A stretch of 64,000 nucleotides of DNA, taken from contig NC_135250.1 in assembly GCF_964204865.1 (NCBI RefSeq), positions 20,203,395 to 20,267,394 on the forward strand, given 5' to 3'. The DNA comes from Styela clava. Its lineage: Eukaryota; Chordata; Ascidiacea; Stolidobranchia; Styelidae. The notes under the pieces are model-generated. The model was not told the origin of the DNA. It saw only the letters and a list, made by a program, of their open reading frames with translations, and did no database searches. The position numbers and the translations under genes were made by a program. Shown piece by piece: positions 34,208-44,457 of this stretch (its first letter is position 1; each line of letters opens with the position of its first letter).

Positions 34208-36404
34208 TGGAACATCAAGTCTGATCGCTATGGAACGCGGTTACCGAATGGACATAAGAAGTTACAATAGTTTTTAGAACAAGTCATGCAGTTTCAAAGT
34301 ACTTTTATCGTTCCTAGATGCAGCTGTTTCAAAGATATATAAATTGAACAAACCCTTGTTCGAATTAGAGCTATATTAAATACCACATTATGTACAGCGA
34401 TATTAACGTTAACGACTCATCTCTCCCGAATATCTTTGTCTGCCAAATGAATATAAGACAAGGTGCTTGCGCCTGAAGCTAATACCGCGCTCAAAATGAG
34501 AAAATAATAAGCCACGCGCAGCTGATATCAGGCGTGCGGCATACGTCTGCTTTCGATTTTATAAGCATTCTGACGCTCTAATTATCTCAAAATGCATTAC
34601 CTAGCACTTATCGGAAGCGGATTATCGCGAGATAGGTACGCAAAACGATTGTCAGCAAAATCTAATACTTTGCGAGATTGAATTGATATTCTAGATTCCA
34701 ACTAAAGTGTTGATTTTACAGTCACTTGTACAGGTCTCATTCGAAAGTACGTTTTTAAACTGATGAAGTAAAAATGGAACAAGTTCATTATCCAGATACA
34801 ATTAAAATACACAACCACACTAAAATTTGTTTCAGATTCAACAACATAGTTATGTTAACGAATTCTAACTTTAAAAATGCAGTACCACTAAATGTGAAGT
34901 TAACTCTCATTCGCTCTAGTTCAAATTTTAGGTTTGTCGGCACTTCGGGTTATGGTCAACACTTATTGATCAATCTTTTATAATTTTGCACTGCCAATGA
35001 AAATTGAATACGAATGCGCACAGATGCGAAAAGGCTTTCATTAGCTGAACCTGCTGACAAGAATTAGCTTGCTTGCGAGTCGCATATATCAACACATCTG
35101 CTATTGATGTCGAAATTTTTCTACTTTACATGACATCATCATAGAAACGTTTTCGATTTCGAACATAATAAACAAAGTACAAAAATTTTCTATTACAAAT
35201 GAATTCGATAAATAGTCTTGTTACACCCGTTCCCACGTCGATTCTTTTATCTAATAATAACGTTATTAGCGTCAGTTAGTAGAGCAGATATCGATTACAT
35301 ATCGCGTCATTCGAAGGTAAATTGGGTGCAGTAGGGCATCATTAGAGTCAAAAGTCAATCTCGTCGGAGAATCCTGAAATATTTACTGTCAACTTTCTCG
35401 CAGTATTTCGTACTGAATAATGTGTAACTCCACCCGACATTATGACCTCTGTGGTCAATCACGCAAGCTTTGATAAACACATAAGAAACTTCCCAAAGAT
35501 ATTGTTATGTCATTGAGAGTAAATAATTTCCAATGATTCGATTTTATTTTGTCGTAGACGGATTCAAATTTATTTGTATGACACAGCAATATAACATCAA
35601 AATGGCTCACTGCGGTTTACGCAGAAATATGCATATGACATACGAAATTTTCCAACTTGACTATATCCATCAAACCTGAAAACAAAACATTCGAAAAACG
35701 TATGTAATTCACAGTACCGACGATGTCTAATCCCAAAACAGGTTATTAGAATCATTGGAAAAAAAATCTGAGCTAACATACAGGTGCGCAGCATTACATA
35801 AATAACCAACGTAAAAAAAGTCAAAAAGTGACTTGCGCAATTTGTTTTTTAGCAAGACGATGAGCTACTTTCTCCTCGGAACGATTTATAATTGAGTCCT
35901 CGATTCTCTCAAGTAAGAGATATTCTCAATCAGTTCACTCTGTAAATGCGTTTTCTCGACCACGGTGGACATTTATGGCATCGTTATCTGCATTGATCTC
36001 GGAATTATAGTAACTTGCAGCTTACGTCTAACGGTGCCTTTTGTTACGATAATGGAAATTAGTGGAAGAGTGAGATTACGGGTTATTATCAATGTTATAG
36101 AATTTTTATTTTGGATTAACGAATACATTTCCAAATCGCTTTCCATCACATATGATTGATTAAATGAATAACTATTGAATACCAGTCAATATGACACATT
36201 TTTTACGATATGTGAACGAATGTTTTTGGTACGAATATTTGGCAACGTGGCACACTTCACCCAAAGAAGGGTTATCGATTGAAACGAAACCTCATCAGAT
36301 GGCATCCTCCACTTCCCACAAGGACATTGCCTGGCTAAACACTTACGATCTGAGGATTATTGAGCATTCCGGATCTGCAGGCTTTCAGATATCGTAAAGA
36401 AAAA
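34208..36404. other. Intergenic between divergent genes; no gene seen
   Basis: This 2.2-kb region separates the minus-strand SLC38A7-like leader from the TATA box of the plus-strand secreted-protein gene. It would hold both promoters. I see no exon chain or transposon in it. Confidence 0.45.
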
Positions 36405-36412
36405 TATAAATA
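36405..36412 (+). promoter_or_regulatory. TATA box of secreted-protein gene 1
   Basis: TATAAATA lies 93 bp upstream of the ATG at 36498. It would place transcription start near 36435, leaving a short leader. Gene 2 has the same arrangement. Confidence 0.65.
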
Positions 36413-36497
36413 GCAAGGATTGAGCCGGCAAATGACCCATTCCATTCTAGAACTCGACGAGTGCATCTGAACACTGAGCCTCCCTACCGAAGCAAAA

Positions 36498-38255
36498 ATG
36501 AAACTGTGGATCTTTCTTGCCCTCATTGGGTTGTCTGCCGCTGCTCGTGAGTTTAGTTATTTCGTTTTATTATTCAAAAACACTTTCCAAGTCCCAATAA
36601 ACTCATTTATTTTATATATATATATTCTAGCATCCCGCAAGTTTATTGTCAAAAAAGTATACGATGAGGTTGCTGGATGCTGGGTTGCAGATAAAATTGT
36701 GACCGACCCTGATGAGATTGCCGCAATTATGGCAGAACGCGGAGACAGTATCACTCGTGTCGACGGGAAAACACTTGCAGAAACTAAAGTAAGCATGTTG
36801 CTAATATTTGATCCAGTTAAAATGTTAGGCACGTAGCCATCGCTACTTGAAGAGGTGAAATAAAGTAGTTACTAAGCTCAATCACAGATACTAAACAAAA
36901 ACTAAAATTCAAAACTAGCATCCAAATTATTAGTCAAATTGAGAAAATAATATGGTTTTTCAGTCCCTTGCCAATTCACTGACAATCATCGATGTTCCCT
37001 AACTCCTGTTTGATCTATATTTTCTATAGGTTGGAGATGTCGTCAACGGAGAACCTATTCCTTGCAATATTGCAGAATTGAAAGGACCAGCAATAAGTCT
37101 ACCAAAAGCTAAGATCAATGCACCAAGCCAAACAAAGAAGGTCATTAGAAAACCATGCTTCAGAGGATACGGTCCGCATTTTGATTTTTTTCGGCTTAAT
37201 CACTATTTTGTGTAATGATATATTTTTTTCAACTACTTAATATTTACTTACTTACAGCTCCCGTCACCTTGAAAGTAGATGGCGTAAGCTGGAGATGTAC
37301 TCATGTCGGAAGAAGCCAGAGGTAGGTACCCGATTTCTATCTTCAATTACTGTTATAATTACCTTTCCAATGAACATAATCGCATCCCAACTAAAATTAT
37401 TTCTGCATCTTACACTGTAATATTATATGCCCGATTCCTGAACTAAAACCAATCTCTTTGTTCGGTCGGTTCGGTTAATGACTATCTAAACTGCCAAACT
37501 TGGAAATGACATGTCCAGACTAGAACTCAAACTCCAAGCAAAAAAGCCCACTCGGACATAGACCTCTGGTTTTATAAATCTATACGCTCTTGTCTGTGTC
37601 TGAAGCAAAAAATTGTGTATATTTAGAGTAGCACCATGCTTGCCTAATGGTCGTGTTCTCAACCGTGCCTGTGAAAAGAGTATCACCCCATGTGCAGCTC
37701 CCGAAATTGTGATTGTTGACGAACCCTGTATCGCAAAAGTAACCAAAAAAGTTGTTGCACCATGTGAAACAAAAGTCGTTGTACCATGTGAAACAAAAGT
37801 TGTTGTACCATGTGAAACCAAAGTTGTTGTACCGTGTGAAACCAAAGTCATCGAGAGAAAAATCGTGGCTCCTTGCCTAGACTTTAAACTTCCAGAGGTA
37901 AGTTGGAGACCAAAAGGGTAAATATTTCTATATTCATTGTCACATAACAAATATCGTCTTTTAATATGGGTAATTTATTCTGTATTCATGAGTTTCATGA
38001 TCTTTATTTACAATTCAGGTCAAAGTATCAGCAAGTGCTGGCGCGGGAGCGACTGCCTCTGTGGGTGACCACAGCGTCTCTGCTTCGGCCAACGTGAAAT
38101 TGCCCGAAGTTGATTTGAGCAAAATGGCAACTGGATGTGGTGGCAAATTCTCAGCCAGCTTCAAGTCGTCCGCTTCGGCTTCAGCTTCTGCACAATCATC
38201 AAGTTCTTTCTCCTCATCATCATCGAGCTCTGTCTCCACCTCCACCAAGGTTTAA
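36498..38255 (+). CDS. Secreted Cys-repeat, Ser/Ala-rich protein 1 (unrecognised family)
   Basis: Function unknown. Exons: 36498-36546, 36631-36788, 37030-37171, 37258-37321, 37627-37897, 38019-38255; consistent phases give 306 aa. Order of parts: signal peptide (MKLWIFLALIGLSAAA); an acidic region with GCWVADK and ERGDSITRVDG; a basic stretch; a small module VTLKVDGVSWRC; VAPCLPNGRVLNRACEK; four PCETKVV-type heptads (residues about 183-211, with related PCIAKVT before them); then a Ser/Ala-rich C-terminus with KLPEVDLSK and SSASASASAQSSSSF. The donor of exon 3 (gtccgc) is weak. The stop is GTT-TAA, or directly after AAG if a weak donor there joins 38608. A second gene 5 kb downstream shares the modules in another order. 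Composition suggests an extracellular structural or adhesive protein; this is inference. Confidence 0.8.
37747..37860 (+). repeat. In-frame 21-bp tandem repeats (PCETKVV)
   Basis: The unit is about GTTGTACCATGTGAAACAAAA. It is repeated four to five times with third-position changes only, so the peptide is near-identical in each unit. The repeat is within exon 5 of the gene at 36498-38255. Confidence 0.85.
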
Positions 38256-38607
38256 ACATTTTCATAAATATTTTAAAACTTCAAACCGCAGTTAAAGTTC
38301 ATATGCACAAATTTTCAAGAACTAACTAGAATTCATATATTAAGCATGTTGCCAGTTTCTAGTAGAACATACTATCTAAAGAATACAGAAGTTTTTTTTG
38401 TTCATTTTGTGTTATTATTTATTGTGCTATCGACAGCTCATCGTTCAAAATCATACTGAAATAGTTAAATAAATAATAGGGTATTCTAACACCACATGAG
38501 GGCATATTAACAATATGCTACATAAACATAAGCTACTTTGATTGTTATTAATTATCTTTAGAGAATATGTACATTAATTTTAATGTTTCAATTACAACTT
38601 TTTGCAG

Positions 38608-39212
38608 TAAATCTGCGATGGAGAAGAATTAAAGTAGAGTAGAGTTATGGTATGTATATAATTAGTATTTGAAATTTATCAAATTAAAGAAATCAAATTC
38701 TGACATCAGAAATCAGGTTTATATAAGTTTGAATTGACAAATATATCATGAATTCTCACTTCATGTTTATCATAACATCAATTCATGCTTTAAATATTTT
38801 TTTTTTTCGAATTAATATTTTAAAAATTTCCTTCTTTTGTTTCAGGGTGCACCATGGATATCGAAAAACTGTAGGAAGAAAAATTAAAAAAACCTGCACT
38901 TTCGTTTTTAATATTGTCATTATTTGCGCGAATTTCTTTTTCACAATTTTATTCTTTGATTGTGTATTGTTTGTCCTGTTTTGTTTGCCAGAGTGCGCAA
39001 TCAGTATTGTAACGTTATAGCGATTTAAAACATTTTTCAATAATACGTGTTTAAACCGGGAACAGCGTTTAACTAGCAATGGCCCTGGATTAATCATGTA
39101 TGCTATGAAGTGTTGTTTCTGATACGTTTTCGTTATGAAATCGAAAAATCTTTTTCTATTACTTTTGTCTATTGTGTTGTTTTCTAAAGTGTTTCGTTCA
39201 ATTTTCAATAAA
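38608..39212 (+). other. Possible 3' UTR exons and poly(A) signal of secreted-protein gene 1
   Basis: A candidate exon follows tttttgcag at 38608 and ends before gtatgt near 38650. Another follows tttgtttcag near 38846. AATAAA lies at 39207-39212. These would form a spliced 3' UTR, as also suggested for gene 2. Transcript data are lacking. Confidence 0.35.
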
Positions 39213-40901
39213 CTCGTGTCTTGCATTTGGCTTGTTAATCTTTGTCGGACAAAATAGTCTTGAAGACAAGTTTTTTCAAGTAATAAATTCAAAAAGCGAA
39301 CCAAACAAAAAACAGACCAAATTTAACGCCTTGTCGCAGTTCAGATGAAATCCTGGTAGAACAAAAAGTTTTGCTTTGTGATAGGAGGTCGTTACAAAAA
39401 CTCCGGGTACTATTAAACTCAACAAAAATCCGGATTTTTATTAACGTTAATTGTTTCACTAAAATCCCGTATGCGTCAGATAAAATATGGTAAACGTACT
39501 ATATATGTTACATCCTACAATATTCTTTTCAGTAGCACCGGGCTCTTATATGCAAGTTATTTTTCCCATCCAGTAGCATGGAAAATTACAGTTTAACTTT
39601 ATTGTACAGATTATATTAGATAGTCCGTAACCTGGTTAGAGTGAAGATATCCCCCAATAAAACAGGCTTACAAGGAGCAAAGATGATGAACTGAGTAAAA
39701 TGAATGGGGAGCTTGGGTGGTAAATTACTATTTAATATTTGAAATATCCGAATGGTAAGCATACGAACATTTATAGTATCTTTAACTTTGAGTGATAAAC
39801 CATTCATATATTCTTACGTTGTTTACATGCATTTTATTTTTCACGAAGACTGAAATGCTTCCAGTTAGATAACTTTAGCTATCAAAGCCAAACTAATTTC
39901 AGATGTTGAGACCTGATCGTCGTGAATAGCAGGATCTACAAGTAGTCAAATTTTTAGCAAGGATTTGTAAAAATAAAACACATTTATTTAAAAAATGATC
40001 CAATAATTTGATATTGCGTTACAAATGGATATTAGTCAAACGGCACCACAAATACTTTCTCACACAACTTATTTTGTACCTACATAAAAACTGCGAATTA
40101 CCCCAACGACACGTGTGCTCATTACGTTTAAACGCAGATCTATGTTATAATAAATCATATTTCTTACCATGGCTAAAGACTGCACACATAGCTTTCTACG
40201 AACAATAATACTGAATATATATATATCAGGTATAACCTAATCCCGAGCATTATTTTAGTAACCGAGAATTTATATATTAAACGTCACTGCCGAGGCTATT
40301 CAATTTTGTCATTTCTAACATGGTGATCAACTCTACTATGAACTTTTATTCTCAAGTTCACTTCTTACATGGGTTTCAATTCCACGAAGAACTTCTATAT
40401 GGTTTTCAATAAATATAGCGCGGAGAATTGAAATATTGATTCGATTTACGTTTTGCATAATTGATGCAACATTGACTTTTGTTGAAATAAAAAGCAGTGT
40501 AAATGTATTCATCGGCAACAGCATTGATTTTTATGTGATATACATCATTTTCAAATAGTATCACAGTAACCAGCTACAGATGTGCACAGATATGTTATGT
40601 TGATGCTAGAACTCGAGACTTCAAACCTGTAAATAAAAACATCAGTCTATCAAATCACTAAATACCAGGACAGGATGGTGGCGATTATGGTGGACAAAGT
40701 TGAGAATTCTCACTTGGAATTTCTCAAATTGTTTTCAATATTCCTCCACTAACGGCAGACCTTTGATGAATTAATGCCCCCCCCCCCCAAAAAAAAAACA
40801 AAAAAAAAAACGTTGAATACAAACCAAAATTAGCCATTTACCTTCATTAAAATTTGTAAAATTACTCTAAATACAAACAATTTTTTTTGCAATTTATATT
40901 A

Positions 40902-41058
40902 TTTAATTCAAGAGTCTTGCTGCACACTTACACAAATATATTTCTGTAACGTTTCGTCTGACTTCTTCAGACAGAAGACTTCGTCAGTCTGACCTTGGTC
41001 AAACGAAACGTTACAAAAATATATTTGTGTAAGTGTGCAGCAAGACTCTTGAATTAAA
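40902..41058. repeat. Near-perfect 60-bp-arm hairpin
   Basis: The arms 40902-40961 and 40999-41058 both read TTTAATTCAAGAGTCTTGCT, then GCACACTTACACAAATATAT and TGTAACGTTTCGT, with about two mismatches. The 37-bp loop holds a second CTTCTTCAGACAGAAG mini-hairpin. No coding potential. Confidence 0.85.
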
Positions 41059-42354
41059 CAGAATAGTTATTTTCACTCTTGCTATAGCATCCTTGCGTTA
41101 TACGCATACGTATACACCTGCGCAAAGGCATTGAGAACGGAAAGGTAGTTAGTTTCACGTAACCCCAACGGTTAGCTACATTATAATAATAGCAAAGGAA
41201 GAAACCGATCGAACTTGGGCAGCCTTTCGTTTTTCGGAAAATTCAAAATTCTAGAATTCGACGTTCCAAGCCTGTTGGGCGCCTTTTCTGGCCTTATATG
41301 GAAAAAAAATTATATACAGCAATCAAATCAATCATGCGTATTTAAGTTAAATGTCCTTGGTGAACCCATGAAAACACGACGAACAAGATTAGAACTGTCA
41401 AAATATAAAATATTTTGAGCGAAAATGCTATTTGCTTCGGGGAGGGAGCCTGGGGCAAACAAAAACAGCAGGTGGGATAAGTTTGTAGTGTTTACCGTGC
41501 GTGGGAAAATATTTATTTAGTTGGCTGTCCTCATAATTTTAGACTTATCATCCTATTTTGAAAGCGTGCCAAGTGGCAAGTGTAACTTTAGGCATCCTCC
41601 AAACCAGGATACAATTGATTTTTCAGGCTAAATGCCACTTGGGCAATGTCCTGGTAAGGATAGGCTTCAAATTTGAAAATGAATAATATGTCATTTCAAA
41701 TAATAAAGTACTTCAGTGTTTCAGATTACAATTTTTGTAACCTCAAATTATTGAAGTATTAGATTAGTTTCGCGTGACCTTCGTAGGGCAGTGGATTATT
41801 CTAGTTGATGGGGTTCGTAACAATCCTCTTCTAGGCTTATAAGTACTCATTCACCATGCCAAATGTGCAAAAATGACACTTAAATCTGTTGGATTGTGAA
41901 AGTAAGTGTTTCTGTAATCCAGAAAAGTGGTTACTTTGGCAGCTGGTTCAGCTATGCAAACTTTGGAAAATGGTGAGCTGATGCAAATATTCGTAACCCA
42001 GATATTTCTGGCTTCGAATATTGACTAGTAAATGAATATAAAGAGAATACTTGTAGCCACGTCATTGGGGTGTGTGGCGTTTAGAAATAAAGTATCTGAC
42101 GCTCATACTTGTTGTTTTTGGATAATATTGCATTTGTCTTAAACTACTGGTGTTAGTGATTTGAAATTTTCAATCGCATGAGGCCTATTATCCTCATATT
42201 TTAAAATTTGCTCAACTGATTAAGTTCCAAATTCAGCAGTTTTGAAAATAATTACCTTACCACACTAGTTTTTCATTAATCTATTTCTGCGATTAGTGCT
42301 CAAGGAACGTTGACAACAACGCTACATCAGTGTTCAAATGCTCCGATCTCTGGT

Positions 42355-42560
42355 TTGAAGTTCATTGAACACGAAGTGTTTGCCGGAATGTCGTTGTTGG
42401 TGTTTTGGGGGTCATTTTGAACTCGTGAAACTAATGGGCCATCGATTTCAAATTTTTAATGCCTACAGGTGGTTGAAACTTTTGGATTAATCTTTATTGC
42501 TTCAGGATTTTTCTGATCTCTATTGAACCTAATATTTCACCCACAATCAAAAAGATTGCT
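42355..42560 (+). repeat. Dispersed repeat, degraded copy D
   Basis: It begins TTCATTGAACACGAAGTG, like the start of copy A at 606, and has a diverged ACTAATGGGCCATCG block in place of ACTACTGGACCGATTG. The rest is weakly similar. Confidence 0.35.
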
Positions 42561-43045
42561 GTTTCATTCTACACCATGGGAACACTTTTGCTTTAAAAAA
42601 TATGGGAACGTTTTATTGTTGAACACTTTTTATTCACGCTTGCTCGCCGACTTCACAGCAAACTCTGTGATCATCTACAGATAAAGCTATAACGGTATAT
42701 TTTTAACATTACAGTATCAAATTACCGAGCTTTTTAAAGGGTACATGAACTCAATTTACTATACCAAGTACACGTGCCAGGCAATTCTTTTTATTTATTC
42801 TTCGAAATTCCATGCATCAAATTTTTTTTAAACAAAAGATATTGAGTATTCATTTAAACATCATATAAATCAGCGGTCCATAACTGATTGTTGTGAACTG
42901 ATTCAGCTATACTACAGTTGGTAAACGCTCTATGATGAACTGAAAAGATGAGTGTACAAACTGTTCATCGTTCAACATACGTACTTGCCAAAACACTTCA
43001 ATGGAGCGAAAAAGGCAGTGTCGTTCGCATCCGCCTTCTAGTTAA

Positions 43046-43052
43046 TATAAAA
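43046..43052 (+). promoter_or_regulatory. TATA box of secreted-protein gene 2
   Basis: TATAAAA 86 bp upstream of the ATG at 43132, the same spacing class as gene 1. A start near 43076 would give a leader of about 55 bp. Confidence 0.65.
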
Positions 43053-43131
43053 CCCAATGATTGGATCTGACAAGCCACTATCGTCAGCATTCGTGGATTT
43101 CATCTGTATCTTCGACCAAGGATCCGACATC

Positions 43132-44457
43132 ATGCGCGCTTTCATCGTTATTGCCCTACTGATAGGGGCAGTTTCAGCCTTTGACTTTCAGCTGCCCGGT
43201 ACGTTTCATATTAGCTAACTATATTAAACTGAAATTAATAGGAAAATTTTTGTTGAAGACCAATAACCTTGTGTATATATATATAAGCTAAACAGAATAA
43301 ACGTATAAAACAAACCTATTAAACGTTTTGACCATAACATATATATTTATTATTACAGATGTAAACGTGAAAGCGAAGGCCTCCGTTTCATCGTCAGCAT
43401 CCGCTTCAGCGAGTGCCTCAACAGGTTTAGGCACAAGTGCTAGCGTCAAAGTCGCAACACCAGAATTAAAATTTGAAAAGTCAATTTCACTTCAACCATG
43501 CGCAGATGTAGTTGCAGCACCAGGAGTCAAGAAAAGTTTCTCCAGCAGTTTCTCTGCCAAATCCAGTGCATCCGCTAGCGCCAGCGCATCATCCAAATCT
43601 AGCTCATCATTCAACTTCAGATCAAACCGACGACCATGCGTAAGACGCCAATTCAAACCAAGACCCTGCGTCACCAGGAGCAGCGTACAAATCAGAAGTC
43701 CATGTGTAACACGCGTCTCTGGCCCATGCACCTACAGTCGCCCATGCATACGTGCTGGATGTGTCCGTGCTCCATGCGCCCGTAGAAGACGCACATTCTT
43801 CCGCACTGCAAGAAAACCCGGATCCGGGCCAAGACAAGCACCAACATGCTTCAGACCAACTGCTGATCTTTTGCAAGGTATGTCATTTTACACCATACCA
43901 AACATCTTGAATATTTAATCAAGTTATTGAACGCAACTGCGCTTCGTTATCAGTAGAATCGAAAGAATACGGCGTACATTATTTTATTTTTAATCCACAA
44001 TCTCGTAGAAGGATTGGTAAAGTATCCTACATAGTATTAATATGCTTTGAATCTACAGGTAAGGACTTATGCGTCCAAATGCTTACGGTACGAGGAATGA
44101 AATGGAAGTGTGAACCAATCGAACAAAAGATCCCAAACGAAGTTTCAGTGTAAGTCAGACTGGAATGTTATATAATGATTTCATTGAAGTCTTCAAGTGA
44201 TTCTTAAATATTGTCATGCGTTCCCCTTCATGTGCGTTTTGCACAATAACAACGAGGCATAAATAATCCTCCAATAGTATCCGGAATTTTTTCTGAATGG
44301 GTCACTGAAAATCGCAACCAAAAAATAGCTAATGTTGTCGAAAGCAGGATTCTGTAAGAAGCGCTAATAAAATAAAAATTTTAGCTTGCCAGATCCCTGT
44401 CCTGAGCTCCCAGCGGCCCGCATCATCGAACGTGCATGCGATAAAGTAGTCGAGTAA
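43132..44457 (+). CDS. Secreted Cys-repeat, Ser/Ala-rich protein 2 (unrecognised family)
   Basis: Function unknown. Exons: 43132-43198, 43359-43877, 44059-44149, 44385-44457; all phases agree, 249 aa. Order of parts: signal peptide (MRAFIVIALLIGAVSA); FDFQLP; a Ser/Ala-rich module (residues about 23-100) with SSASASASAS, TPELKFEK and KSSASASASASSKSSSSF; an Arg- and Cys-rich run of PC units (RPCVRR, RPCVTR, SPCVTR, GPCTYS, RPCIRA, APCARR); a basic linker; a small module VQMLTVRGMKWKC; and LPDPCPELPAARIIERACDK before the stop. The last two modules match VTLKVDGVSWRC and VAPCLPNGRVLNRACEK of gene 1, and the Ser/Ala module matches its C-terminus. The 3' UTR is probably spliced (donor after 44496, acceptor before 44566). 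An extracellular, possibly structural or adhesive role is inference. Confidence 0.82.

Larger units (their letters stand above)
39213..43045. other. Intergenic between the two secreted-protein genes
   Basis: No gene is supported in 3.8 kb. It contains a long hairpin (40902-41058), a C-run/A-run tract near 40778-40811, and a degraded dispersed-repeat copy near 42355-42560. No third paralog of the flanking genes was found. Confidence 0.5.

Noticed and set aside
37486-37950. 154-codon minus-strand frame with repeated SHGTTT
   Set aside because: It is the antisense reading of the PCETKVV coding repeats; the sense frame has splice and module support.
38783-39304. 173-codon minus-strand open frame
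   Set aside because: AT-rich, lysine- and isoleucine-heavy, with no motifs, opposite the likely 3' UTR of secreted gene 1.
43492-43876. Minus-strand frames opposite the Ser/Ala and PC repeats
   Set aside because: Low-complexity antisense of gene 2 exon 2.
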